This document shows positions 1 to 6,143 of a stretch of 13,077 nucleotides of DNA, in pieces. This DNA is from an uncultured Saprospiraceae bacterium (GTDB taxonomy: Bacteria; Bacteroidota; Bacteroidia; Chitinophagales; Saprospiraceae), in contig CAKZUM010000441.1 in the NCBI GenBank assembly GCA_937921525.1, forward strand, positions 1 to 13,077, read 5' to 3'. Positions within the stretch are counted from its first letter, which is position 1, and every line of letters begins with the position of its first letter. The notes beneath the pieces are model-generated. The model was not told where the DNA came from. It saw nothing but the letters and a program-made list of their open reading frames with translations, and made no database searches. The position numbers and the translations under genes were made by a program.

Positions 1-141
1 TTTGAAGATGGTGTGTGGAAATATAAAGAGAAGATATTTGACTTAGTATCAGAAGAACCACCAAGAGAAGCGGATAAAGATACGCCTGCCAAGGAGAAAC
101 TGGATATATTTGGTAAGCGGCGGCGGGCGAAGAATGATTAG
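1..141 (+). CDS. C-terminal end of an unidentified protein (5' end outside window)
   Basis: Frame 1 is open from the first base to a TAG at 139-141 and gives 46 residues. The tail is very hydrophilic: it begins FEDGVWKYKEKIFDLV, runs through an acidic/proline stretch (SEEPPREADKDTP), and ends in a basic cluster (GKRRRAKND). This looks like the disordered charged C-terminus of a longer protein. I do not recognise the family, and the part that would identify it lies left of the window. The gene converges on the sensor kinase, and its stop codon lies inside the outer stem of the inverted repeat that fills the gap between the two genes. It is unlikely to be chance: the frame is continuous to the window edge and stops exactly where the intergenic repeat begins. 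Confidence 0.6.
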   Translation, partial: FEDGVWKYKEKIFDLVSEEPPREADKDTPAKEKLDIFGKRRRAKND

Positions 142-210
142 GATGGTAAGATTTAGGGATTATAGGATCACATGATGTGCGATCCTATAATCCCAAAACC
201 CTAATCCTAA
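138..210. repeat. Convergent-gene inverted repeat, probable bidirectional terminator
   Basis: A perfect 14-bp stem joins 156-169 (gggattataggatc) to 181-194, with an 11-base loop at 170-180. An outer 7-bp stem pairs 138-144 (ttaggat) with 204-210 (atcctaa), separated from the inner stem by an imperfect internal loop. The TAG stop of the left gene (139-141) and the CTA (reverse-strand TAG) stop of the kinase (207-209) pair with each other in that outer stem. There is no long U-tract, so if this is a terminator it is not a canonical intrinsic one. A role in ending or protecting both convergent mRNAs is inference. Confidence 0.7.
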
Positions 211-2798
211 TTATTTGACCGAGAGACCACTTTAATTTTCTGTCGATCTCTAGAAAGACACGCACTAATTTTTTCCATTAATTCATCTGGTCCGAAAGGC
301 TTTCCTACGTGTTCATCCATTCCAAATAACTGTGCTTTTTCTTTTTCCGATAAGTAGGCAGAGGCAGTCAAGGCAATGATAGGCATTTGGCTGATTTTTG
401 GATCAGGCGATTTCCTGATTTCTGCAGTTGCTCTGTATCCATCCATATTTGGCATTTGAATATCCATTAATACCAAATCAAAATAGCCGTTATTTTGAAT
501 AGCATCTAATGCTTGTAGCCCATCATCAGCAGTCGTAACATTCATACCAATTTTGTCTAACATCTTTCGTACAACTAATTGGTTGATCTTGTTATCCTCA
601 ACTACTAATACATTTTTTCCAACCATGAAATTGTAAGAAATCACCTTTTTTTCTTCAACCGTTCCGGTTGTTGAATCAGACAAGGTCGTAAAAGGTAAGA
701 ACATCTTATAGGTACAACCTTCTCCTAAAATACTATTCGCTTCAATTTTACCATTTTGCAGATCTACCAATCTTTTAGTGATCGCTAATTCAAGTCCTGA
801 AGTACTGACTCCATCATATAAATCTGCTTTTGGATCTCTAGTAAAGTTCTTGAACATTTCTTTCAATTTATTCTGCTCAATTCCCTTACCATTATCTTCA
901 ATCTGGATAAAAAGAGTCAATTCATTATTATTCAATTTATGCAAATTGATCTTAGTATTAATATAGCCATTCTCTGTGTAGTTTAGCGAATTACTTATAA
1001 GATCTGTAATGATTTGATTTAATCTAACAGGATCACCTACTAATTTCTCTGGTATTTTTTTATCTATTTCAAAATTAAGACTAACGTTCTTTTCCTTAGC
1101 TTGCGCAATAGACCAATTTTTGACCTCCTCTACCACTTTGGAAACAGAAAAGGATCGGTTTTGCATGACCAGTTTACCCGCTTCGATTTTAGAATAATCT
1201 AATACATCATTAATAAATACGACTAAATTATTCGCAGAGAATTGTAATTTTCGCAGTGCCTCTTTTTGGCTATCGTGCGGATTGTCTTCTAACAATAAAT
1301 GAGTTAAACCAACTATGATATTAATTGGTGTACGCATTTCATGGCTCATCATTGCAAGGAAACTATCTCTAGCAAAAGAAGATTTTTCCATTGATTCTCG
1401 TTCAGCCATCTCATCGACCAACTTTGTATTTAACAGATCAAGACTTGCCGCCTTTTCCACTAATTGGACGTTCTTTCTATCTATTTCTGTTTTTTGCCAT
1501 TCTATTTTATTGTTCTTATCCTGTAATAATAAGTTGGCTTTTTTCTTTCTTTGAAAGTTCAAAAATAGCATAGAAAATAAACTAGCAATAAGACCTATAA
1601 CCGCAAATAAAAACCATTTGATTCTATTTCCAGCGACTTTGTCTTTTTCTAGTAAGGCAATCTTCTTTTGCTTTTTCTCCGCTTCTAAAGCAGAATTATG
1701 ACGAACTGTTAGTTCATATAATGCTTTTGCTTTTTCATTAGCAGCTAGTATTTTATTACTCTTGACAGCTTCTGATTGATACTGATAAGCTTCGTCATAT
1801 TTTCCTAATTTTGCATAGGCTTTTTCAATAGCCGTATATATTGTAGGCGTTTCTTTTTGGATAGCACTATTTTTCAACAGGTCTCCCGCTTTTTCTAAAT
1901 GTTGATATGCTTTTGTTTTATTATTATTAGCCAAAGCAATCAGACCAAAATTTTTGTAGCTCTCTGCTAAACCGAAAGTATCTTGTAATTGGTTTCTTAA
2001 ATCAAAAGATACCTGATTATTTTCTTGTGCTTCGTCTGTATGTCCTTGTGCTAGACTTACTAAAGCTAAATCTTTATAATCAATCGCTATATTAGGTAAA
2101 TCTTCCAAAGCACCATTTAAATCTAGCGATTGTCTAAAATAAGTTTGGGCACTTTCATACTCTCCAACATCCAAGGATAATTGACCTAGGAATCTAGCCA
2201 AACTAGCTGCTTTTTTATACTCTTCATTTTCGATATACAAATTAAATGCTTGACCATAGCTCGCTTTTGCTTTACCAATGAAATTTTGTTTGTAGTACAC
2301 ATCTCCCAAGACCTTTTTAACAGAAGCGATCCCTTGTCTATTCCCTGTTTTTTCGAATAATTCAATCGCCTCATTTAAGTAGGGTAGTGCCTGCTTATAT
2401 TCGTCCTCCAGATAATAAATATTTCCAACTGAAAATATTGATTGTGCTAAACCATTTCTATTTTCTACAGCTCTCCATCCCTCTTGAGCCTTCAAAAAAT
2501 GCTTAACAGCACTTGTATAATCAAAAGAAACCTGTGAAATCAATCCAAGTGTTTGATTGGCTTTAGCACTTTCTTCTTGCTTAGCCTCTGCTGTAGCCAA
2601 ATCCAATGCCTTTGAAGCCATTTCTTTAGCTTCATACGGCTTATTGACGTCTAGTAATGCAACTGCTAATTGATTGTAAACAGTAGCTGTGTTTTCTTTT
2701 TCCGCCTTTTTTTGAAGTTGTTTTAAGTCTACTTGTTGCGACCAAAGAGAGCAGCAAACGCAAATACTGAACAGAATGGTTAAATAGGTACGATTCAT
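207..2798 (-). CDS. Hybrid sensor histidine kinase with periplasmic TPR sensor and C-terminal receiver
   Basis: An 863-residue membrane sensor that should autophosphorylate and pass the phosphate to its own receiver. In order: a signal-peptide-like N-terminus (about 1-20); TPR-type helical repeats (about 35-350); a coiled-coil stretch; one transmembrane helix (about 393-415); another coiled coil (about 420-470); a HisKA domain with the H-box SFLAMMSHEMRTP and phospho-accepting His486; an HATPase domain (about 585-705) with N-box SNSLNYT and G1 box EDNGKGIE; and a receiver (about 725-845) with acidic E734/D735, phospho-acceptor Asp779 in LMDIQMPNMDG, Thr811 and Lys833. The G2 box is unusual: where relatives have GTGLGLAI this protein has STSGLELAI (about 665-673). 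No DNA-binding output domain is attached, so output may go to a separate partner. The start is followed directly by the signal sequence. A TACTTTTG promoter-like word lies about 39 bases upstream. Family assignment is secure; the signal sensed is unknown. Confidence 0.95.
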   Translation of the reverse strand: MNRTYLTILFSICVCCSLWSQQVDLKQLQKKAEKENTATVYNQLAVALLDVNKPYEAKEMASKALDLATAEAKQEESAKANQTLGLISQVSFDYTSAVKHFLKAQEGWRAVENRNGLAQSIFSVGNIYYLEDEYKQALPYLNEAIELFEKTGNRQGIASVKKVLGDVYYKQNFIGKAKASYGQAFNLYIENEEYKKAASLARFLGQLSLDVGEYESAQTYFRQSLDLNGALEDLPNIAIDYKDLALVSLAQGHTDEAQENNQVSFDLRNQLQDTFGLAESYKNFGLIALANNNKTKAYQHLEKAGDLLKNSAIQKETPTIYTAIEKAYAKLGKYDEAYQYQSEAVKSNKILAANEKAKALYELTVRHNSALEAEKKQKKIALLEKDKVAGNRIKWFLFAVIGLIASLFSMLFLNFQRKKKANLLLQDKNNKIEWQKTEIDRKNVQLVEKAASLDLLNTKLVDEMAERESMEKSSFARDSFLAMMSHEMRTPINIIVGLTHLLLEDNPHDSQKEALRKLQFSANNLVVFINDVLDYSKIEAGKLVMQNRSFSVSKVVEEVKNWSIAQAKEKNVSLNFEIDKKIPEKLVGDPVRLNQIITDLISNSLNYTENGYINTKINLHKLNNNELTLFIQIEDNGKGIEQNKLKEMFKNFTRDPKADLYDGVSTSGLELAITKRLVDLQNGKIEANSILGEGCTYKMFLPFTTLSDSTTGTVEEKKVISYNFMVGKNVLVVEDNKINQLVVRKMLDKIGMNVTTADDGLQALDAIQNNGYFDLVLMDIQMPNMDGYRATAEIRKSPDPKISQMPIIALTASAYLSEKEKAQLFGMDEHVGKPFGPDELMEKISACLSRDRQKIKVVSRSNN

Positions 2799-2824
2799 TA
2801 TTAATTCTTTTGCTTTTTATATGG

Positions 2825-2844
2825 CAAAAAATCCGCCAAAAGTA
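2825..2844 (-). promoter_or_regulatory. Candidate promoter for the sensor kinase, word shared with the giant-protein upstream region
   Basis: On the - strand this reads TACTTTTGGCGGATTTTTTG. Its first eight bases match the Bacteroidota -7 element TAnnTTTG exactly. No good TTTG at the usual -33 spacing is visible. A near copy lies at 12642-12660, upstream of the other large - strand gene. If used, transcription would start near 2832 and leave a leader of roughly 35 bases. The promoter role is inference from the consensus and the duplication. Confidence 0.4.
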
Positions 2845-2985
2845 TTCATTATGAGGTATCTACCATTGGTTTTTTCTACAAATAGCACCTATTTCCATAT
2901 TAGAGATGCACACATGTTAAATTCATTTGATATACTGTACAATGAGTTATTTAGTATTTTCCCAAGAATTGAGTATTTTAGCGAT

Positions 2986-3001
2986 GAAGTTGTTTAAGAA
3001 T
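2986..3001 (+). repeat. 16-base direct repeat, copy 1 (second copy at 5657-5672)
   Basis: The word gaagttgtttaagaat occurs here, 25 bases before the zinc-ribbon start codon, and again identically at 5657-5672 in the repeat-rich gap beside hflX. The flanks do not match. It may be a remnant of a dispersed intergenic element or a regulatory word; nothing decides between these. Confidence 0.45.
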
Positions 3002-3026
3002 AAATACTACTGAGGAATTAAAAAAC

Positions 3027-3977
3027 ATGGGAAACTGTCAATTTTGTCAATCACCGCTCACGGTCAATGCTAGATTTTGCTCTCATTGTGGCGCCAAAGT
3101 CAAACAGGCAAAAACGGCTTGCGGTCATTGCCAACATGAAAACAATTTGGGGGCACAGTTTTGTGCAGGTTGCGGTACTAGTATTGGTGAAATACCTGTA
3201 GCATCCTCCTATGTTGACCCCAGTTATGAAGCGAAATATCCATTGGATTTTAGAGATGTTAAATCATTAGGAGGTACCATACGGCAATATTTTGTTATGG
3301 CTTTAGATGCTCGTATTAAGCAAGCGCATGATCCGAAGAATAAAGAAGCCTATCTCAACCATTTAATGCGCTCTGATTTTCAAGAAGTATTTAAGCTGCG
3401 AACCGATCAACTAGCTGAGGAGGCGTACTCTATACATAGCAAACAAGGACCATCTATCAATCAAGAGGTAGACCAAATGTTGAGCACTTCTTTTGAAGGA
3501 TTACTAGATTTTTTTCTAATAAAATATTGCCAAGAAATCAATGAAACGCCAATTTCTGATTCGACCTTAAAATATGAGGGCATTCCAAGCGATCAGGTAA
3601 ATTTATACCAGATGTTGCTAGATTATCTTGCATTTGAGGAAGAAGAGTTAACGGTCTATACTGATTTTTTAAAAATGCCTTTACCTAAGCTGCAAAATGC
3701 GGGGAGGTACTATTTATTTCCAGCCAAGCAAGAAAAAATTATTTTAATTTGTGATCAAACCGTATTTGGCTCTTGCAAAGAAGGTTTTGCGATGACAGAA
3801 ACTGCATTGTATTGGAAGGCACATTTCAAGAAGGCTGAAAAAGTAGCGTATAAAGATTTACAAACGATTGAAAGAGGAACAGATCATATTTTAATTAATG
3901 GGCATTTTTTTAATGCTACTCCTTCCTTGAATGTTAAAATGATTTATTTACTGAATCGGCTGAAGCGGATGAGGTGA
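3027..3977 (+). CDS. Double zinc-ribbon protein with PH-like C-terminal domain, function unknown
   Basis: A 316-residue, apparently cytoplasmic protein with no signal peptide or membrane helix. The N-terminus holds two zinc ribbons in tandem: Cys4-x2-Cys7 with Cys18-x2-Cys21, and Cys32-x2-Cys35 with Cys46-x2-Cys49. A short linker leads to a mainly helical middle region (about 70-230) that I do not recognise. The last 90 residues (about 225-316) read like a small beta-rich bacterial PH/GRAM-like fold: an IILICDQTVFGSCKEGFAMTETALYWK strand-turn pattern, then a final helix. That domain call rests on pattern only. The start is well supported: GAGGA at 3012-3016 is a good ribosome-binding site 10 bases before ATG, which is rare enough in Bacteroidota to be useful. 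It is divergent from the sensor kinase and convergent with hflX, so it is probably monocistronic. The ribbons suggest a scaffold or protein/nucleic-acid-binding role, but the function is unknown. Confidence 0.9.
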   Translation: MGNCQFCQSPLTVNARFCSHCGAKVKQAKTACGHCQHENNLGAQFCAGCGTSIGEIPVASSYVDPSYEAKYPLDFRDVKSLGGTIRQYFVMALDARIKQAHDPKNKEAYLNHLMRSDFQEVFKLRTDQLAEEAYSIHSKQGPSINQEVDQMLSTSFEGLLDFFLIKYCQEINETPISDSTLKYEGIPSDQVNLYQMLLDYLAFEEEELTVYTDFLKMPLPKLQNAGRYYLFPAKQEKIILICDQTVFGSCKEGFAMTETALYWKAHFKKAEKVAYKDLQTIERGTDHILINGHFFNATPSLNVKMIYLLNRLKRMR

Positions 3978-3983
3978 GTTTTT

Positions 3984-4079
3984 AACCTCAACCTCAACTC
4001 CAATCTCAATGCGAGACCTTGCTAGTTGTGTAGGTCAACTTCAAGATTTGAAGTTGAGATTGAAGTTGAAGTTGAAGTT
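3984..4079. repeat. Inverted repeat with arms made of degenerate hexamers, filling a convergent gap
   Basis: The left arm 3984-4009 is a run of hexamers AACCTC, AACCTC, AACTCC, AATCTC. The right arm 4054-4079 is its reverse complement at 23 of 26 positions and consists of GAAGTT-type hexamers. All three mismatches are C opposite A on the + strand, which become G-U pairs in - strand RNA. An overlapping hairpin pairs 4035-4044 with 4048-4057 (10 bp, loop gat), giving an alternative fold. The structure spans nearly the whole 104-base gap between the zinc-ribbon stop (3975-3977) and the hflX stop (4082-4084). A terminator or mRNA 3'-end role is inferred. Confidence 0.75.
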
Positions 4080-4081
4080 GC

Positions 4082-5314
4082 CTACCAATACTTCGTCTTA
4101 TACGGATAACGTTCCTCATATTTTTGCTCTACTAATACCTTCATTTTTTCTTTAAGTTCACTAATCTTTTCCTTCTTAATAGCAGAGATAAACACATTGT
4201 CTTTATCAAAAGTGTTTTTCAAATTCTCTTGCAAATCTTTCTCGATAGAGTCTTTATTTTTCTTATCTAAATAGTCATCGAAATTGATGGTTCGATATAA
4301 ATCCATTTTATTAAAAACCATTATTGTCGGCTTATCAATCGCTTCTAATTCGGTTAATGTTTTATTGACAGTATGGATATGATCTTCGTATTGTGGATGG
4401 GCAATATCAACGACATGTAAGAGAATGTCACTTTCTCGCACTTCATCTAGGGTAGACTTAAAACTTTCAATCAAATGATGCGGTAATTTTCTAATAAACC
4501 CAACGGTATCGGATAAAAGAAAAGGCATTCTATCCAATACCACTTTTCGTACAGTCGTATCCAAGGTGGCAAATAATTTGTCTTCTGCGAAAACTTCCGA
4601 TTTACTGAGCAAGGTCATGATCGTGGATTTCCCTACATTGGTATACCCAACTAATGCAACCCGAATCATGTCCCCTCTATTTTTTCTACGAGTTTGATTT
4701 TGCTTATCTATTTCTGCTAACTTATCCTTTAACTTAGAGATTTTATCCCTAACGATCCGTCTATCTGTTTCAATTTCTGTTTCCCCTGGTCCTCTCATAC
4801 CGATACCCCCTTTTTGTCTAGTTAAGTGGGTCCAAAGGCCTCTCAATCGTGGTAACACATATTGCATCTGCGCCAACTCCACTTGGGCCTTAGCCTGTGC
4901 TGTTTGTGCTCGACTGGCAAAAATATCTAGGATAAGGGTACTCCGATCAATAATTTTTACGGTGAGTTCTTCTTCTAATACAGAAACTTGTTTCCCCGTC
5001 AAATCGTCATCAAAAATGACCATGGTAATATCCTCATTGGCTTCTATATAATCTGCTATTTCTTGTAGTTTACCGCTACCGACAAAAGTACTTCGATTAG
5101 GGTGGGGGAGTTTTTGCGTGATTCTTTTGACAGTCTTAGCCCCAGCAGTCATGGCTAAAAATTCTAATTCATCCAGATATTCCTTCGTTTTTTCTTCTGT
5201 TTGTTTACCATGAATCAATCCTACTAATATGGCATGTTCTTGTTCTTTTTTAATTCCTTTTCGCTCCTTTTCTCCTACATTCCACTCATTTTTTGATTCT
5301 TTATTCTTCGACAT
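4082..5314 (-). CDS. hflX: GTPase HflX (ribosome-associated)
   Basis: A 410-residue Obg-HflX family GTPase. In characterised bacteria HflX binds the 50S subunit and splits or rescues stalled 70S ribosomes, notably after heat stress. The N-terminal HflX domain (about 25-200) carries the family hallmarks: an HPNRSTFVGSGK segment, the IDRSTLILDIFASRA stretch, and the GGIGMRGPGETEIETDRR signature just before the linker. The G domain follows with G1 at 223-231 (GYTNVGKST), a switch I threonine in LDTTVR, G3 at 269-272 (DTVG, then FIRKLP), G4 at 335-338 (NKMD), and G5 near 376 (SAIK). All key nucleotide-binding residues are intact. The first 25 residues are a lysine/glutamate-rich extension; the annotated ATG has no obvious Shine-Dalgarno sequence, as is usual in this phylum. 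There is no hfq or miaA neighbour, unlike the enterobacterial hflX operon. Length is typical for the family. Confidence 0.97.
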   Translation of the reverse strand: MSKNKESKNEWNVGEKERKGIKKEQEHAILVGLIHGKQTEEKTKEYLDELEFLAMTAGAKTVKRITQKLPHPNRSTFVGSGKLQEIADYIEANEDITMVIFDDDLTGKQVSVLEEELTVKIIDRSTLILDIFASRAQTAQAKAQVELAQMQYVLPRLRGLWTHLTRQKGGIGMRGPGETEIETDRRIVRDKISKLKDKLAEIDKQNQTRRKNRGDMIRVALVGYTNVGKSTIMTLLSKSEVFAEDKLFATLDTTVRKVVLDRMPFLLSDTVGFIRKLPHHLIESFKSTLDEVRESDILLHVVDIAHPQYEDHIHTVNKTLTELEAIDKPTIMVFNKMDLYRTINFDDYLDKKNKDSIEKDLQENLKNTFDKDNVFISAIKKEKISELKEKMKVLVEQKYEERYPYKTKYW

Positions 5315-5344
5315 AGATAGTTTTAAAATGATTTGAGATTAAGA

Positions 5345-5513
5345 CCATAGCCGTCATGCTATTAAAAAAGGCCCTTGATAATCAGGTCATTGACGACGGA
5401 TTCTTGGTGGCAGACATTTTAAAAATGGCTGACACCTTTTCGTAGACCCCAAGTATCAGCCACTTTCTAAGTGTCTGCTACTAAGAGTCCGTCTCTTAGT
5501 CTGACGGCTAAGG
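5345..5513. repeat. Long foldback element with nested palindromes (MITE-like)
   Basis: The main arms 5395-5435 and 5453-5493 are inverted copies matching at 33 of 41 positions around a 17-base spacer. Each arm contains its own palindrome: 5407-5435 is built around cagacatttt/aaaaatggctg and 5453-5481 around cagccacttt/aagtgtctg. The ends are also inverted: tagccgtca at 5348-5356 and tgacggcta at 5502-5510, extending to 13 of 16 matches (5345-5360 with 5498-5513). A small 7-bp hairpin (5481-5487 with 5493-5499) overlaps the right arm. The element carries no coding capacity. The terminal inverted repeats suggest a non-autonomous mobile or REP-like element, but no target-site duplication was identified. 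Confidence 0.65.
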
Positions 5514-5528
5514 ATCAAGACTTCATCA

Positions 5529-5561
5529 AGACTTGGGAAGTTTTCAAAACTTACCAAGTCT
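5529..5561. repeat. 33-base palindrome, copy 1
   Basis: A near-perfect palindrome of the form agacttgg...aagttttcaaaactt...ccaagtct. It matches a second palindrome at 5767-5799 at about 27 of 33 positions; the central 14 bases agttttcaaaactt are identical. The differences lie in the arms and are only partly compensated. Two copies within 240 bases point to a dispersed intergenic repeat family. Confidence 0.7.
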
Positions 5562-5656
5562 TAAGTCTAATTCTAATAGCATTCCTTTAACCGCAAAAAT
5601 GCCTAAAAAATTCCATTTTAACTAATATATAAATCAGTCGTTGATCTGTACTTATA

Positions 5657-5672
5657 GAAGTTGTTTAAGAAT
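5657..5672 (+). repeat. 16-base direct repeat, copy 2
   Basis: Identical to gaagttgtttaagaat at 2986-3001, with the same orientation on the + strand. Here it is not next to a start codon; it lies between the two 33-base palindromes, which favours a repeat remnant over a promoter. Confidence 0.45.
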
Positions 5673-5723
5673 GTATTCTGCAATCAGTTGTAAGTGCTTG
5701 ATTTCTAGGACGAAGCTCTTTTT

Positions 5724-5754
5724 ATTTTCGTAGCCTTACAGGCTGACCGAGAAT
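5724..5754. repeat. Small hairpin in the repeat-rich gap
   Basis: The segment attttcgtagcc (5724-5735) pairs with ggctgaccgagaat (5741-5754) around a 5-base loop with a 2-base bulge. It is preceded by tctaggacgaa (5704-5714), similar to tctagggcggaa (12955-12966) before the right-hand foldback. The two hairpins may belong to one family; the similarity is short. Confidence 0.4.
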
Positions 5755-5766
5755 GCTGTTTTTGGC

Positions 5767-5799
5767 AGACTTAACAAGTTTTCAAAACTTGGTAAGTCT
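5767..5799. repeat. 33-base palindrome, copy 2
   Basis: A palindrome of the form agactta...caagttttcaaaacttg...taagtct, related to 5529-5561. It has one main mismatch beside the outer 7-bp stem and the same central agttttcaaaactt. Confidence 0.7.
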
Positions 5800-5828
5800 T
5801 GGTTATCAAAAAAGAAGCAAAAACCCTA

Positions 5829-5858
5829 GACAAAAACAATCCCTCCAGTGTTTTTGTC
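5829..5858. repeat. Perfect 10-bp hairpin
   Basis: The stem gacaaaaaca (5829-5838) pairs with tgtttttgtc (5849-5858) around a 10-base loop. It is low in GC and lacks a following U-run good enough to call an intrinsic terminator on either strand. Confidence 0.5.
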
Positions 5859-5952
5859 GGGCCATCGCCACCATGATGTTGACGACAGAACGTTAATAAT
5901 AGTACATTCAAAGCATTAAGTTGATAACATTTCTTACTATAAAAAACTTTAG

Positions 5953-6023
5953 GATCGTCGAGATTTGTAACCTCGATGCTATACGATCATCATACTGCAT
6001 CGAGGTTACAAACCTCGACGATC
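5953..6023. repeat. Nested inverted repeat (palindromic arms), downstream of the surface-protein gene
   Basis: The arms 5953-5979 and 5997-6023 are inverted copies at 26 of 27 positions with a 17-base loop. Each arm is itself a palindrome around tcgaggtt/aacctcga; in the right arm this is perfect with a 3-base loop (6000-6018). The sequence can therefore form one long hairpin or two side-by-side hairpins. The single mismatch is A opposite C on the + strand, and so a U-G pair in - strand RNA. It lies 70-140 bases beyond the terminator of the giant gene. Confidence 0.75.
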
Positions 6024-6090
6024 TATTCCAAAAACAGTTTTTCTTATAAAAATTAAAAAGTGTACGGTAGAGAAGGAGACAATTGCTTAT

Positions 6091-6127
6091 AAAAAAAGCC
6101 TGATTTTTATTAAAATCAGGCTTTTTT
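6091..6127 (-). terminator. Rho-independent terminator of the giant surface-protein gene
   Basis: The stem agcctgatttt (6097-6107) pairs perfectly with aaaatcaggct (6112-6122) around the loop tatt (6108-6111). It is extended by A-T pairs to a 16-bp stem (6092-6107 with 6112-6127). Read on the - strand, the hairpin begins 16 bases after the TAA stop at 6144-6146 and ends in a run of seven U. This is the clearest terminator in the window. The flanking A/T tracts make it symmetrical enough to work on the + strand too. Confidence 0.92.
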
Positions 6128-6143
6128 ATGGAATTAAAATGGT

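Larger units (their letters stand above)
5315..6143. other. Gene-free region packed with palindromes and foldbacks
   Basis: These 829 bases contain no credible reading frame. They hold a long foldback (5345-5513), two related 33-base palindromes (5529-5561 and 5767-5799), a 16-base word also found at 2986-3001, smaller hairpins (5724-5754, 5829-5858), a nested inverted repeat (5953-6023), and the terminator of the surface-protein gene (6091-6127). The promoter of hflX should lie at the left end, but no clear TAnnTTTG is visible there. The stretches 5562-5656 and 5859-5952 show no structure I can name. Confidence 0.75.

Noticed and set aside
2840..3026. A Bacteroidota promoter for the + strand zinc-ribbon gene
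   Set aside because: Words such as TATTTTAG near 2974-2981 and TTTG near 2927-2930 only partly fit TAnnTTTG and the -33 spacing, so no promoter was called.
5345..5513. Full insertion sequence or transposase remnant
   Set aside because: There is no reading frame or transposase motif, and no target-site duplication could be recognised, so only a non-coding foldback element is claimed.
5829..5858. Hairpin as the terminator of an unseen gene
   Set aside because: The stem is mostly A-T, has a 10-base loop and lacks a clear U-run, and no gene ends next to it on either strand.
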